A stretch of 64,000 bases of DNA, taken from the NCBI GenBank assembly GCA_001942045.1, contig MSTD01000021.1:29011-93010 (forward strand), given 5' to 3'. A program made the translations under genes and the position numbers. The notes below the pieces were generated by a model that had not been told where the DNA came from, did no database searches, and worked only from the letters and a program-made list of their open reading frames with translations. Source of the DNA: Mycolicibacterium porcinum. GTDB lineage: Bacteria; Actinomycetota; Actinomycetes; Mycobacteriales; Mycobacteriaceae. Below are positions 18,407 through 27,492 of this stretch, in pieces. Every line of letters starts with the position of its first letter. The first letter of the stretch is position 1.

Positions 18407-19101
18407 TGAAAGCCCTGGCCTTCGATGTGTTCGGAACCGTCGTCGACTGGCGGTCCAGCATCATCGGCGAGCTGGAGGCCTTCGGTAAAAGCCTTGGGCT
18501 GCAACGGGATTGGCCGGCCTTCGCCGACAATTGGCGGGCCGGCTATGCCCCGGCGATGGACCGGGTGCGCCGCGGGGAGCTGCCGTGGACCAGGATCGAC
18601 GATCTGCATCGCGTGATCCTGGTCGACCTGCTCGGCGCCGCGGACATCCGGGCCGGGGACAGCGAGATCGACCACCTCAACCGAGCGTGGCACCGGCTGG
18701 ATCCGTGGCCGGACTCGGTGGTCGGACTGACCCGACTCAAGCAGCGCTACGTCATCACGACGTTGTCCAACGGCAACGTCTCGCTGTTGACCAACATGGC
18801 CAAACACGCCGGACTGCCATGGGACTGCGTGATCTCGGCCGAGCTGTTCCGGCATTACAAGCCCGACCCCGAGGCGTATCTGGGTTGCGCAGAGTTACTC
18901 GACGTCGCTCCCGCGGAGCTGACGCTCGTCGCGGCCCATCCCTCGGACCTGCGGGCCGCTCGGGCCGCAGGCCTGGGGACCGCGTACGTGGACCGGCCCC
19001 TGGAGTATGGGCCGGATCGCGCCCCGCACGACGTCGCGGCCGACGACTTCGACATCGTCGCGACGGATTTTGTCGACCTCGCCGACCAACTCGGTGCGTA
19101 G
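18406..19101 (+). CDS. HAD-superfamily haloacid dehalogenase type II-like hydrolase
   Basis: A 231-aa HAD hydrolase of the L-2-haloacid dehalogenase type. Motif I is AFDVFGTVVDW with nucleophile Asp7, motif II is TTLSNGN, motif III is the Lys of YKPDPEAY, and motif IV is AAHPSDLRAA. The family hydrolyses 2-haloacids or small phosphate esters; the substrate here is not determinable. The start codon overlaps the preceding stop, so the gene is in the same transcription unit as the SDR and the broken oxidoreductase. Confidence 0.88.
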   Translation: MKALAFDVFGTVVDWRSSIIGELEAFGKSLGLQRDWPAFADNWRAGYAPAMDRVRRGELPWTRIDDLHRVILVDLLGAADIRAGDSEIDHLNRAWHRLDPWPDSVVGLTRLKQRYVITTLSNGNVSLLTNMAKHAGLPWDCVISAELFRHYKPDPEAYLGCAELLDVAPAELTLVAAHPSDLRAARAAGLGTAYVDRPLEYGPDRAPHDVAADDFDIVATDFVDLADQLGA

Positions 19102-19110
19102 CGTAGAGGT

Positions 19111-19833
19111 GTGGACACCGCACTAACCAAGGCGCTGGAACTGCTCGCCGATCCGCCGGCCGAGCCGGACGTCGGCAAGGGATATCTCGATCTCTTGGGT
19201 GAAGGCAGTGACGCCCCCAAGAATGCCGGATTCATCCAGAAGGTGTGGGCGTCGCCGGTCGGCTCGATGCTCTACGACAACGCCCAGGCCCTCGGCCGCA
19301 AGGTGATGACGGCGTGGCAGGAACCCACCGAATGGCTGGACATCCCACCCGGCGGCCTCGCGCTCGACGTCGGCAGCGGCCCAGGCAACGTGACGGCCGC
19401 GCTGGCCCGGTCGGCCGGGCTGGACGGATTCGCGTTCGGCGTGGACATCTCGGAGCCCATGCTGGCCCGCGCGGTCGAGGCCGATGCGAGCCGGCAGGTC
19501 GGATTCCTGCGCGCCGACGCCCAGAAACTCCCGTTCCGGGACGACGTCTTCGACGCGGTGACGTCAATCGCGGTGTTGCAGTTGATTCCTGACGCCGAAG
19601 CGGCACTGGCGGAGATGGTGCGGGTGCTGCGGCCCGGCGGGCGGATCGCGATCATGGTGCCCACCGCGACGAGCCGCGGGCCGGCCAAGCTGCTGTCGAA
19701 GGGCGGCGCGCGGTTCTTTGCCGAAGATGAGCTCGCCGACCGGTTCGAGGGGCTGGGCCTGCAGCGGGTGCGGTCCAAGACCATGGGCACCATGCAGTGG
19801 GTGCGCGGGCAGAAACGTTTGAGCACGCCGTGA
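19111..19833 (+). CDS. Class I SAM-dependent methyltransferase (Methyltransf_11 type)
   Basis: A 240-aa methyltransferase starting at GTG 19111. Motif I is ALDVGSGPGNVTAALAR, the acidic end of strand 2 is FGVDISEPML, and post-motif residues are LPFRDDVFDAVTSIAVLQ and VLRPGGRIAIMVPT. The acceptor is unknown. It is 9 nt after the HAD gene and overlaps the following DUF456 gene as GTGA, so it is part of the long plus-strand operon from 16553. Confidence 0.85.
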   Translation: MDTALTKALELLADPPAEPDVGKGYLDLLGEGSDAPKNAGFIQKVWASPVGSMLYDNAQALGRKVMTAWQEPTEWLDIPPGGLALDVGSGPGNVTAALARSAGLDGFAFGVDISEPMLARAVEADASRQVGFLRADAQKLPFRDDVFDAVTSIAVLQLIPDAEAALAEMVRVLRPGGRIAIMVPTATSRGPAKLLSKGGARFFAEDELADRFEGLGLQRVRSKTMGTMQWVRGQKRLSTP

Positions 19834-20336
19834 GCACGTGGGGCGTAGTTCTCGTCGCACTGGTGATCGCTCTCGGACTTCTCGGCATCGTGTTGCCCGT
19901 CTTGCCCGGTGGCGGTTTTCTGGTGTTCGCCGCGATCGCGGTGTGGGCGATCTGGGAGGCCAAGTCCATCCCGGCGCACGCCACCGTCGCTTGGGTGACG
20001 CTCGGTGTCGCGGCCGTGTTCTTCGTGACGGCTGAGGTGATCAAATACGTCTGGCCGGTCCGGCGCATGCGGGCCGCCGAGGTGGGCATCTGGAGCCTGG
20101 TGGCCGGTGGTGTGCTCGGCCTGATCGGCTTCTTCGTCATCCCGGTGATCGGGTTGGTGATCGGTTTCGTTGCCGGTGTGTACCTGGCGGAGCTGGCCGC
20201 ACGTCGCGACTATCGGCGCGCCTGGACGTCAACGGTGCACGCGCTCAAGGGCGTTGCGTTGTCGGTCGGTGTCGAGCTGACCGGGGCGTTGCTGGCGACC
20301 ATCGCCTGGGTGACCGGCCTGGTGATCGCGTCGTGA
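19830..20336 (+). CDS. DUF456 family membrane protein
   Basis: A 168-aa hydrophobic protein with about four to five membrane helices and the Gly-rich hairpins GLLGIVLPVLPGGGFLVF and GGVLGLIGFFVIPVIGLVIGF typical of DUF456. No enzymatic residues stand out and the function is unknown. GTG 19830 was chosen because it overlaps the preceding stop as GTGA. The gene in turn overlaps the next gene as GTGA. Confidence 0.85.
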   Translation: MSTWGVVLVALVIALGLLGIVLPVLPGGGFLVFAAIAVWAIWEAKSIPAHATVAWVTLGVAAVFFVTAEVIKYVWPVRRMRAAEVGIWSLVAGGVLGLIGFFVIPVIGLVIGFVAGVYLAELAARRDYRRAWTSTVHALKGVALSVGVELTGALLATIAWVTGLVIAS

Positions 20337-20860
20337 CGGCATGGACCCTGGGCCCCGATTCGGGTGAGCTGCTGCTGCGCACCGGCGTGACGGGTAGTGC
20401 GTCGCGGATGGGGCATCGGTTGACCATCGCGATGCGCTCGTGGCAGGCGACCGTCGAATGGGACGGTGACGCACCGTCGGCAGTGGAGGTGACGGTCGAC
20501 CTGGATTCGCTGGACGTGTTGCGTGGCGAGGGCGGCATGACGCCGTTGACGGGGGCCGAGAAGGGGCTGATCCGATCCAACGCGTTGAAGACCTTGCGCG
20601 CGAAGAAGTTTCCGCAGGCCCATTTCCGGTCCACGTCAATCGAGCGCTCCGGCTCCGTCGTGCGGATCGCAGGCGTTCTCGAACTCGCCGGCCAGTCCGG
20701 TGCGCAGAACGTCGAGGTTGAGGTTTCCGACGAGTCTGTCCTCGGCACCGCGTCGGTGCGGCACAGCGAGTTCGGCCTCAAACCGTACTCGATGCTGATG
20801 GGTGCGATGAAGGTGGCCGACGAGGTCGAGGTGAGTCTGGCGGTGACCCGTCCGGCCTGA
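20333..20860 (+). CDS. YceI-like lipid-binding domain protein
   Basis: A 175-aa protein with the YceI beta-barrel pattern: an opening SGELLLRTGVTGSASRMGH, a central EVTVDLDSLDV and a closing strand FGLKPYSMLMGAMKVADEVEV. YceI proteins bind isoprenoid or amphipathic ligands in a lipocalin-like barrel. No signal peptide is present, so it is likely cytoplasmic. It starts at GTG 20333, overlapping the DUF456 stop, and is the last gene of the operon. Confidence 0.78.
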   Translation: MTAWTLGPDSGELLLRTGVTGSASRMGHRLTIAMRSWQATVEWDGDAPSAVEVTVDLDSLDVLRGEGGMTPLTGAEKGLIRSNALKTLRAKKFPQAHFRSTSIERSGSVVRIAGVLELAGQSGAQNVEVEVSDESVLGTASVRHSEFGLKPYSMLMGAMKVADEVEVSLAVTRPA

Positions 20861-20941
20861 CGATGCGTGGGGGCCCGTTGACTTCGACACCACGCACACC
20901 GCCACCCGCAAAAGTGCAGCGTCAGTTCAAAGTCAACAGCT

Positions 20942-21739
20942 TCAGCCGACCAGGCCGGTCCGCAGCGCCGCGAGTTCGTCCGCCGTCACCCCGGCGGCCT
21001 CGAGGAACCCGCCCACCGAGCCGTATGCCTCGTCGAGCTTCTTCCACGCGGCGGCGAGGTATTCCTCGCGCACACCGAGCACTTCGTCCGTCAACCGCGC
21101 CTCGGCATAGGTGATCATCTCCGGGGCTTCCTGAGCCCGCGCCCGCACCGATTCCATGATCCGGTTCCGCAGCGACGGGATGGCGCCGTTGCTGGCCAGG
21201 AAATCCTCGAAGATACGGTCGCGGTCGACGCCCACGGACTCCAACACCGTGGCCACGGTGAAACCGGTCCGGTCCTTGCCGGCGAAGCAGTGCGCGAGAA
21301 CCGGACGTTCCTGTCCCAGAAGCGAAATCACCTCACGCACCGCGCTGTGCGCACCCGGCAGCGTCGGGAACTCCTCGTACACCTCGGTCATGTAACGGCG
21401 GGCCGCGGTGGCGATGTCCTCGCCCTCGGCGGACTCTGACATCACCCGCTGGAAGGTGCTTTCGTGCGGCGCGTCATTCGACGGGTCGTCGGGATGGAAC
21501 GGCAGCAGGTGAACCGCCACGCCGTCGGGCACCTGCCCGGCGCCCTGCCTTTGCACTTCCTGGTGCGAGCGCAGATCGGCGACGTCGGTGATACCGAGCC
21601 GACGGAATACGGCCCGGCCGTCGTCCGAGAGCTGGCTCAGCTGACTCGAGCGGTAGAGCAGCCCCGGACGGATGGCGGTGATGTCGGCGACGTCGCGAAA
21701 GTTCCACGCCCCCGACAGTTCTCCCAGTTCGACGGTCAC
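20942..21739 (-). CDS. ptbB: PtbB, protein tyrosine/lipid phosphatase (MptpB type)
   Basis: A 265-aa phosphatase homologous to Rv0153c. The P-loop is HCFAGKDRTG with catalytic Cys151 and Arg157. The Lys and Asp within the loop are the hallmark of the MptpB group, which has triple specificity including phosphoinositides. The N-terminal GAWNFRDV and YRSSQL motifs are also typical. There is no classical signal peptide. In pathogenic mycobacteria the orthologue is secreted; whether that applies here is unknown. It overlaps the fadE2 stop by 4 nt and is probably cotranscribed downstream of fadE2, as in M. tuberculosis. Confidence 0.92.
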   Translation of the reverse strand: MTVELGELSGAWNFRDVADITAIRPGLLYRSSQLSQLSDDGRAVFRRLGITDVADLRSHQEVQRQGAGQVPDGVAVHLLPFHPDDPSNDAPHESTFQRVMSESAEGEDIATAARRYMTEVYEEFPTLPGAHSAVREVISLLGQERPVLAHCFAGKDRTGFTVATVLESVGVDRDRIFEDFLASNGAIPSLRNRIMESVRARAQEAPEMITYAEARLTDEVLGVREEYLAAAWKKLDEAYGSVGGFLEAAGVTADELAALRTGLVG

Positions 21740-22965
21740 TGCGCCAGCACCGCCGCCGCCAGAGGCGATTTCTCCCGGCCCAACTCGGCACGGGCGATGG
21801 TGCGCATGTGGACCTCGTCGGGACCGTCGAACAGCCGCATCGCGCGGTGCCAGGCATACAGGCGGGCCAGCGGGAAGTCGTCGCTGACGCCGGCCGCACC
21901 GTGCACCTGGATGGCTCGGTCGATGACGTTGCAGGCGATCTGCGGGGCCACCGACTTGATCTGGGAGACCAGCACGTGGGCGGCCTTGTTGCCTTCCTGG
22001 TCGATCGTCCAGGCGGCCTTCTCGCAGAGCAGCCGGGCCTGGTCGATCTCGTTGCGGGACTTGGCGATCGACTCCCGCACCACACCCTGCTCGGCCAGCG
22101 GCTTGCCGAACGCGACGCGCTTCTGCACGCGGTCGACCATCAACGCCAGCGCCCGCTCGGCGGCACCGAGCGCGCGCATGCAGTGGTGGATACGGCCCGG
22201 GCCCAGCCGGGCCTGGGCGATCGCGAATCCGCTGCCCTCTTCGTGCAACAGGTTCTCGGCCGGCACCCGCACGTTGTCGAACACGATCTCGCAGTGCCCG
22301 TGCTGGTCCTGCCAGCCGAACACCGGCAGCGAGCGCTGGATGTCCACCCCAGGGGTGTCGACGGGCACCAGGATCATCGACTGCTGGGCATGCGAGGCGG
22401 CGTCAGGGTTGGTGCGGCCCATCACGATCAGGATCTTGCAGCGCGGATCGGCCGCACCGGTGATCCACCACTTGCGGCCGTTGATCACGTAATCCGCCCC
22501 GTCACGCAGCATCGTGGTCTCGATGTTGCGGGCATCCGAGGACGCGACCGCGGGCTCGGTCATCGCGAACGCGCTGCGGAACTCGCCGGCAAGCAGCGGC
22601 TCCAGCCACTGCTTGCGCTGCGCCTCGTTCGCGAACAGGTGCAGGGTCTCCATGTTCCCGGTGTCCGGCGCCGCACAGTTGAGCGCCTCGGGAGCGATCT
22701 CCATGCTCCACCCGGAGAGTTCGGCCAGCGGCGCGTATTCCAGGTTGGTCAGGCCGGACTCCGAGGGCAGGAAGAGGTTCCACAGGCCCTGTTCACGCGC
22801 CTTGACCTTGAGTTCCTCGACCACGGGCGGCACCGTGTGGTCCTTGGGACCCTTCTCCTCGCGATAGGCGTCATACGAGGCCTCGGCCGGCAGCACGTGC
22901 TCGGTCATGAAGTCGGTCAACCGGGAGTGGTAATCAGCCGCTTTGGCCGACATCGCGAAGTCCAT
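21736..22965 (-). CDS. fadE2: Acyl-CoA dehydrogenase FadE2, ACAD10/11-like
   Basis: A 409-aa FAD-dependent acyl-CoA dehydrogenase matching Rv0154c by context and size. Diagnostic blocks are AFAMTEPAVASSDARNIET, GRKWWITGA and QVHGAAGVSDDFPLARLY. The C-terminal LFDGPDEVHMRTIARAEL carries Asp where many ACADs have the catalytic Glu, as in the ACAD10/11 subgroup that handles 4-hydroxyacyl or branched substrates. ATG 22965 was chosen over an upstream open extension because it gives family length. It is the first gene of the fadE2-ptbB pair. Confidence 0.9.
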   Translation of the reverse strand: MDFAMSAKAADYHSRLTDFMTEHVLPAEASYDAYREEKGPKDHTVPPVVEELKVKAREQGLWNLFLPSESGLTNLEYAPLAELSGWSMEIAPEALNCAAPDTGNMETLHLFANEAQRKQWLEPLLAGEFRSAFAMTEPAVASSDARNIETTMLRDGADYVINGRKWWITGAADPRCKILIVMGRTNPDAASHAQQSMILVPVDTPGVDIQRSLPVFGWQDQHGHCEIVFDNVRVPAENLLHEEGSGFAIAQARLGPGRIHHCMRALGAAERALALMVDRVQKRVAFGKPLAEQGVVRESIAKSRNEIDQARLLCEKAAWTIDQEGNKAAHVLVSQIKSVAPQIACNVIDRAIQVHGAAGVSDDFPLARLYAWHRAMRLFDGPDEVHMRTIARAELGREKSPLAAAVLAQ

Positions 22966-23008
22966 GCCAGCCACGATAGCCACATGGTTAGACAGGTAGA
23001 AAGGTGGC

Positions 23009-23494
23009 ATGACCGGATCGTCGCCCGCCGTCCCGCCCGGCAGCCGCCCGCCTTTCCCGCCCTTCACTCTGGAAACAGCTCTCCAGAAGGTTCAAGCCGC
23101 CGAGGATGCCTGGAACACCCGCGACCCGGAGCGGGTCAGCCTGGCCTATACGCCGGACTCGCAGTGGCGCAATCGCGATCTGCACATCGTCGGACGGGAA
23201 CAGATCGTGGAGTTCCTGACCGCGAAATGGGAGCGCGAGCTGGACTACGTACTACGTAAGAGCTTGTGGGGGTTCCGGGAAAACCGGATAGCTGTGCGGT
23301 TCCAATACGAATGGCATGACGCGCAAGGCCAGTGGTACCGCAGCTACGGAAACGAACTGTGGCAGTTCACGCCTGAGGGGCTGATGGCCCGCCGTGAGGC
23401 CAGCATCAACGACGTTCGCATCGAGGAGTCGCAGCGGCGCTACTTCGGCCCGCGCCCGGAATCGGAGTATGGCCGGGACATCGAGCTCTGGTAG
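23009..23494 (+). CDS. DUF1348 / NTF2-like protein
   Basis: A 161-aa protein of the nuclear transport factor 2-like superfamily, DUF1348 type. Recognisable segments are [31 protein letters not shown] (split motif), [35 protein letters not shown] and the tail [10 protein letters not shown]. Function unknown. It is divergent from fadE2 with 43 nt between the starts. Its last 55 nt overlap the 3' end of the convergent MFS gene. Confidence 0.85.
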   Translation: MTGSSPAVPPGSRPPFPPFTLETALQKVQAAEDAWNTRDPERVSLAYTPDSQWRNRDLHIVGREQIVEFLTAKWERELDYVLRKSLWGFRENRIAVRFQYEWHDAQGQWYRSYGNELWQFTPEGLMARREASINDVRIEESQRRYFGPRPESEYGRDIELW

Positions 23495-24696
23495 CTGTGC
23501 CGCCGCGAGCCCAGCGTGCAGGCCAACACTCCGGCCAGCACGGCCAGGCCCATCACGGTGCCGGCGACGGCCGGCCAGCCCTCGGCATCGAACGCCAGCC
23601 CGCCGGCCCAGCCGATGACGCTGGAACCCGCGTAGTAGAAGAGGTTGTACAGCGAGGACGCCTGCGCCTTGCCGTCACCGGCCGCGGCGCCGACCCAGCC
23701 CGAGGCGATCGCATGCGCACCGAAGAACCCAGCGGTGGCGATCACCAGCCCGATCAGCACCACGATGACGTTGCCGGCCAGCGTGATCGCGACACCGGCG
23801 ATCATCGTGGCGATCGAGCCGAGCAGCACGGTCTTGCGGCCGAACCGGGTGGCCTCGGCGCCGGCCCGGGCCGAGGCCCAGGTGCCCGACAGATAGGCCA
23901 GGAACACCAGGCTGACCAGGGTCTGCGGCAGGCCGAACGGGGCGGCCATCAGCCGGAACCCGAGGAAGTTGTACATCGCCACGAACCCGCCCATGAGCAG
24001 GAAGCCCTGGCTGTAGAGCACGAGTTGACGCGGTGAGCGTAGGTTCTCGGCCAGCCGCCGGGCCAGGTTGTGGGTGCGGGTCGGGGTGAAACCGCGCGCG
24101 GGTGGGGCGAGTTTGACGAACGCGAACGCCGACAGTCCGCAGAGCACCGCGACCACCAGCACGCCGACGCGCCAACCGGCGAACTCGGCGATGGGTCCGG
24201 TAATCAAGCGGCCCGCCAGTCCGCCGATCGTGGTGCCCGCGACGTAGGTGCCTGCCGCGCGGGCGGCATGCCCGGCCTCGATCTCCTCGGTGAGGTAGGC
24301 GATGGCCACCGCGGGCACACCGCCCAGCATCAGCCCTTCGAGCAGCCGGCCGGACAACAGCAGCGGGGCGGTCGGCGCCAGCGGCACGATCAGCCCGAGA
24401 ACCGTTGCAGCGGTGATGGATATCGTCATCGCCTGAACCCGGCCGATCCGATCGGCCAGGGCCGACCACGGGATGACACCCAGCGCCAAGCCCACGGTTG
24501 CGGCCGAAATCGTCAGTGCGGCATGGGCGGCGCCGGTGCCCATATCGCGGGCGATCAGCGGAAGTACGGCCTGAGGTGAGTACAGCTGCGCGAACGTCGC
24601 GACACCGGCGCAGAACAATGCGGCCAGCAGGCGGCGGTACTCACTGGACCCACGTGAATGCCCCTGCCAGTCGACGGAAGTCAGGGAAGTGGACAC
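23440..24696 (-). CDS. MFS transporter (YnfM/Rv0191-like efflux permease)
   Basis: A 418-aa permease with twelve predicted membrane helices. The loop 2-3 motif is [13 protein letters not shown] and the loop 8-9 counterpart is [13 protein letters not shown] polar N-terminus precedes helix 1 ([20 protein letters not shown]). The sequence type is that of sugar or drug efflux MFS proteins such as Rv0191; the substrate is not readable. It lies 46 nt downstream of the LysR gene on the same strand. Its 3' end overlaps the convergent DUF1348 gene by 55 nt. Confidence 0.85.
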   Translation of the reverse strand: MSTSLTSVDWQGHSRGSSEYRRLLAALFCAGVATFAQLYSPQAVLPLIARDMGTGAAHAALTISAATVGLALGVIPWSALADRIGRVQAMTISITAATVLGLIVPLAPTAPLLLSGRLLEGLMLGGVPAVAIAYLTEEIEAGHAARAAGTYVAGTTIGGLAGRLITGPIAEFAGWRVGVLVVAVLCGLSAFAFVKLAPPARGFTPTRTHNLARRLAENLRSPRQLVLYSQGFLLMGGFVAMYNFLGFRLMAAPFGLPQTLVSLVFLAYLSGTWASARAGAEATRFGRKTVLLGSIATMIAGVAITLAGNVIVVLIGLVIATAGFFGAHAIASGWVGAAAGDGKAQASSLYNLFYYAGSSVIGWAGGLAFDAEGWPAVAGTVMGLAVLAGVLACTLGSRRHSYQSSMSRPYSDSGRGPK

Positions 24697-24742
24697 TCAG
24701 ACGACGGTAGGACGTCAGCAAAGATGTGTCCAATGCATGAGT

Positions 24743-25624
24743 TTAGTCAATGTCATGCACATCATGCATGACGAATTCGGCGAAGCGCGCCGCTGCGGGC
24801 GGCAGTTGACGGTCCGTGTGCCAGGTCAGGCCGATCTGGCGCTTGGCCGAACTCTCCGACAACGGGATGTACGCGGCACCGGGCTCAGCCCGTTCGGGCC
24901 GCGGCACCGGCACGACCGCAACCCCGAAACCGGCGGCCACCAGCCCTTCCATGGTCGGGATCTCCATGGCCTCGAACACCACCGGCGGTGAGATGCCGGC
25001 CTCGGCCCAGAGTTCGTCGGTGAGCTGGCGCAAGCCGAAATCGGGTGCCAGCGCGACGAAGGATTCGGCGCCGGCGTCGGCCAGCCGGATCCGGGACCGC
25101 CGGGCGAACCGATGCTCACGCGGCACCGCCAGGCACAACCGCTCCATGTACAGCCCGCGCCAGCGAAAGCCGTCCGGACGCGGTGAGGTGATCGCGAGGT
25201 CGGCCTCGCCGTTGGCCAGCCGTTCGACGATGTGATGAGCAGGGCCCTGGAACAGCTCGAAGCGCACCAACGGCGCCTCGGCGCGGAACCGTCGCAACAG
25301 ATCCGGCACGAACCAGCCGGCCTGCGAATGCAGGAACGCCAATCGCACGGTGCCGGTATCCGGGTCGCGCAACTCGGCAATTCGCTCTGTGGCCGAACGG
25401 ATTTCCGCGATACTGCGGCGGGCATGCTCGAGCAAGATGTGGCCGTAGGCGTTGAGCCGCAGGCGTCGGTTGACCCGGTCGAACAGCGGCACCCCCACCT
25501 GTTCCTCCAACCGGGCCAGCGCCCGCGACAGGGTGGGCTGGCTTATGCCGAGTTCGGCTGCGGCGTCGGTGACATGCTCGGTTTCGGCAAGCACCACGAA
25601 CCACTGCAGCTCGTCCAGATGCAT
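24743..25624 (-). CDS. LysR family transcriptional regulator
   Basis: A 293-aa LysR regulator. The N-terminal HTH (LQWFVVLAETEHVTDAAAELGISQPTLSRALARLEEQ across the first 45 residues, in pieces) is followed by the two-lobed effector domain starting at about residue 90. ATG 25624 gives the standard LysR N-terminus, with the HTH beginning within five residues. The MFS transporter gene follows on the same strand and is the likely target. The effector is unknown. Confidence 0.88.
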   Translation of the reverse strand: MHLDELQWFVVLAETEHVTDAAAELGISQPTLSRALARLEEQVGVPLFDRVNRRLRLNAYGHILLEHARRSIAEIRSATERIAELRDPDTGTVRLAFLHSQAGWFVPDLLRRFRAEAPLVRFELFQGPAHHIVERLANGEADLAITSPRPDGFRWRGLYMERLCLAVPREHRFARRSRIRLADAGAESFVALAPDFGLRQLTDELWAEAGISPPVVFEAMEIPTMEGLVAAGFGVAVVPVPRPERAEPGAAYIPLSESSAKRQIGLTWHTDRQLPPAAARFAEFVMHDVHDID

Positions 25625-25679
25625 ACTGCCGACTCTAAACGCGCTGATCACCGACCCGCGCTGTGCCATGCTGTGGCGC

Positions 25680-26318
25680 ATGGCCGAAAAGGTGCGGGTG
25701 GTGGTGGGCGATGACCACCCGATGTTCCGCGAGGGCGTGGTTCGCGCCCTGACGTCGAGCGGTGAGATCGACGTGGTGGCCGAAGCCGACAACGGCGCCG
25801 ACGCATTGGAATTGATCCGAACCCACCGGCCGCAGGTGGCTCTGCTGGACTACCGGATGCCACAGCTCGACGGGGCCGAGGTGGCTGCCGCGGTGAGCCG
25901 CGACGAGCTGCCCACGCGGGTGTTGCTGGTTTCCGCTCATGACGAGTCGGCGATCGTCTACACCGCACTGCAGCAGGGCGCCGCCGGCTTCCTGTCGAAG
26001 GAGTCCACCCGCAGTGAGCTGGTGAACGCCGTGCTGTCGTGTGCCAAGGGCCGCGACGTGCTCGACCCCAACTTGGCGGCCGGGCTGGCCGGTGAGATCC
26101 GTCGTCGCAACGAACCCGATGTGCCGGTGCTCAGCCCGCGCGAACGCGAGGTGCTTGACCTGATCGCCAAGGGCCGCTCCATCCCGGCGATGGCCAAGGA
26201 GCTGTTCCTGGCCCCGTCCACGGTGAAGACCCACGTGCAGCGGCTGTACGAGAAGCTGGGCGTGAGTGACCGGGGTGCGGCAGTCGCCGAAGCGATGCGG
26301 CGCCGGCTGCTGGACTGA
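25680..26318 (+). CDS. NarL/LuxR-type response regulator
   Basis: A 212-aa response regulator. The receiver domain (residues 4-120) has the acidic pair Asp11/Asp12 (VGDDHP), phosphoacceptor Asp57 (VALLDYRMPQ), the conserved Ser of VSAHDES and the Lys of LSKES. The C-terminal LuxR HTH (about 145-205) contains LSPREREVLDLIAKG and STVKTHVQRLYEKLGV. One base separates its stop from the start of the histidine kinase gene, so the two form a two-component operon with the regulator first. Similar in type to Rv0195. Confidence 0.9.
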   Translation: MAEKVRVVVGDDHPMFREGVVRALTSSGEIDVVAEADNGADALELIRTHRPQVALLDYRMPQLDGAEVAAAVSRDELPTRVLLVSAHDESAIVYTALQQGAAGFLSKESTRSELVNAVLSCAKGRDVLDPNLAAGLAGEIRRRNEPDVPVLSPREREVLDLIAKGRSIPAMAKELFLAPSTVKTHVQRLYEKLGVSDRGAAVAEAMRRRLLD

Positions 26319-26319
26319 C

Positions 26320-27486
26320 ATGGCGGACGGGCGCATCGTCGAGTTCTTCACCACCCAGCCCGTGCGGGTCTCGGCGGTGCTGCGGTTACCGCTGATCGGC
26401 CTGATCGTGCTGCTGGTCTCGGTGTGGGACGTCGATCACTGGTTGCCCGTGCTGTACGCGGTGATCCTGAGTGTGTATGCCGCGGTGGCGGTGCTGTGGT
26501 TGGTGGTCGTGTTCCGCGGGCCCATGCCGCCGTGGGCCGAATGGGCCTCCACCGCAGTCGATGTGCTGGTGCTGGTCGCCCTGTGTGCGGTGTCAGGCGG
26601 GGCCACCGCGGCGCTGCTGCCGGTGTTCTTCCTGCTGCCGATATCCGTTGCGTTCCAAGACCGTCCGTGGCTGACGGCGCTGCTCGGTGCCAGTACCGCG
26701 GTGGGCTACCTGGCGGTGTGGATCCTGTACTCCAAACGCGACGACAACGTGGGCCTCCCCGATATCGTGTACATGCACGTGGGATTCCTGGCGTGGCTCG
26801 CAGTGGCGTCGGCCGCGTTGTCGTTCGTGCTGGCGCGGCGTTCGGCACGGGTGCGCTCGCTGATGGAGGTCCGGCGCCAGCTGGTGTCGGAATCGACCCG
26901 GGCCGACCATCTGCGCAATGCCGAACTGGCCGAACATCTTCACGACGGACCGCTGCAGACTCTGCTGGCCGCGCGTCTCGAGCTCGACGAGATCCGCGAA
27001 CGCATCTCGGACCCGAGGCTGGACCGGGTGCATGCAGCCCTGCAGGACACCGCGGTCGAGCTGCGCTCGACGGTGACGGCGTTGCATCCGCAGGTGCTGG
27101 CCCAGCTGGGGCTGACTCCGGCGGTACAGGAACTGTTGCGCCAGTATGAGACCCGGCCCGACATCACGGTGCGGGCGGACCTCGAAGACGTCGGGCATCC
27201 CGAAAACCAGGCGCTGCTCTACCGCGCGACCCGTGAGCTGCTGGCCAACATCAACAAACATGCCGGCGCGACCACGATTTCGGTCGGGCTGCGCCGGTCG
27301 GGTGAGCGCGTGGTGCTTACCGTGGCTGACGACGGCAAGGGATTCGACCCGTCGACGGTGGCCCAGTCGGTCGCCGAGGGGCACATCGGGCTGGCCTCGC
27401 TGCAGGTCCGTATCGAGGCCATGGGCGGCTCGATGGCGATCTCGTCGGAGGCAGGGTTCGGCACCCAGGTCCGGGTCACGCTGTAG
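26320..27486 (+). CDS. Membrane sensor histidine kinase, NarX/LiaS (HisKA_3) type
   Basis: A 388-aa kinase. Six N-terminal membrane helices (residues 20-172) form the sensor, with no large extracellular domain, which suggests sensing within or at the membrane. The HisKA_3 dimerisation domain carries His208 in AEHLHDGPLQ. The ATPase domain shows the N box in RELLANINKHAG, the DDGKGFDP G1 box and GHIGLASLQVRIEAMGG. It is the partner of the adjacent response regulator. Target genes are unknown; the neighbouring LCP gene is convergent. Confidence 0.9.
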   Translation: MADGRIVEFFTTQPVRVSAVLRLPLIGLIVLLVSVWDVDHWLPVLYAVILSVYAAVAVLWLVVVFRGPMPPWAEWASTAVDVLVLVALCAVSGGATAALLPVFFLLPISVAFQDRPWLTALLGASTAVGYLAVWILYSKRDDNVGLPDIVYMHVGFLAWLAVASAALSFVLARRSARVRSLMEVRRQLVSESTRADHLRNAELAEHLHDGPLQTLLAARLELDEIRERISDPRLDRVHAALQDTAVELRSTVTALHPQVLAQLGLTPAVQELLRQYETRPDITVRADLEDVGHPENQALLYRATRELLANINKHAGATTISVGLRRSGERVVLTVADDGKGFDPSTVAQSVAEGHIGLASLQVRIEAMGGSMAISSEAGFGTQVRVTL

Positions 27487-27492
27487 CGGAAG

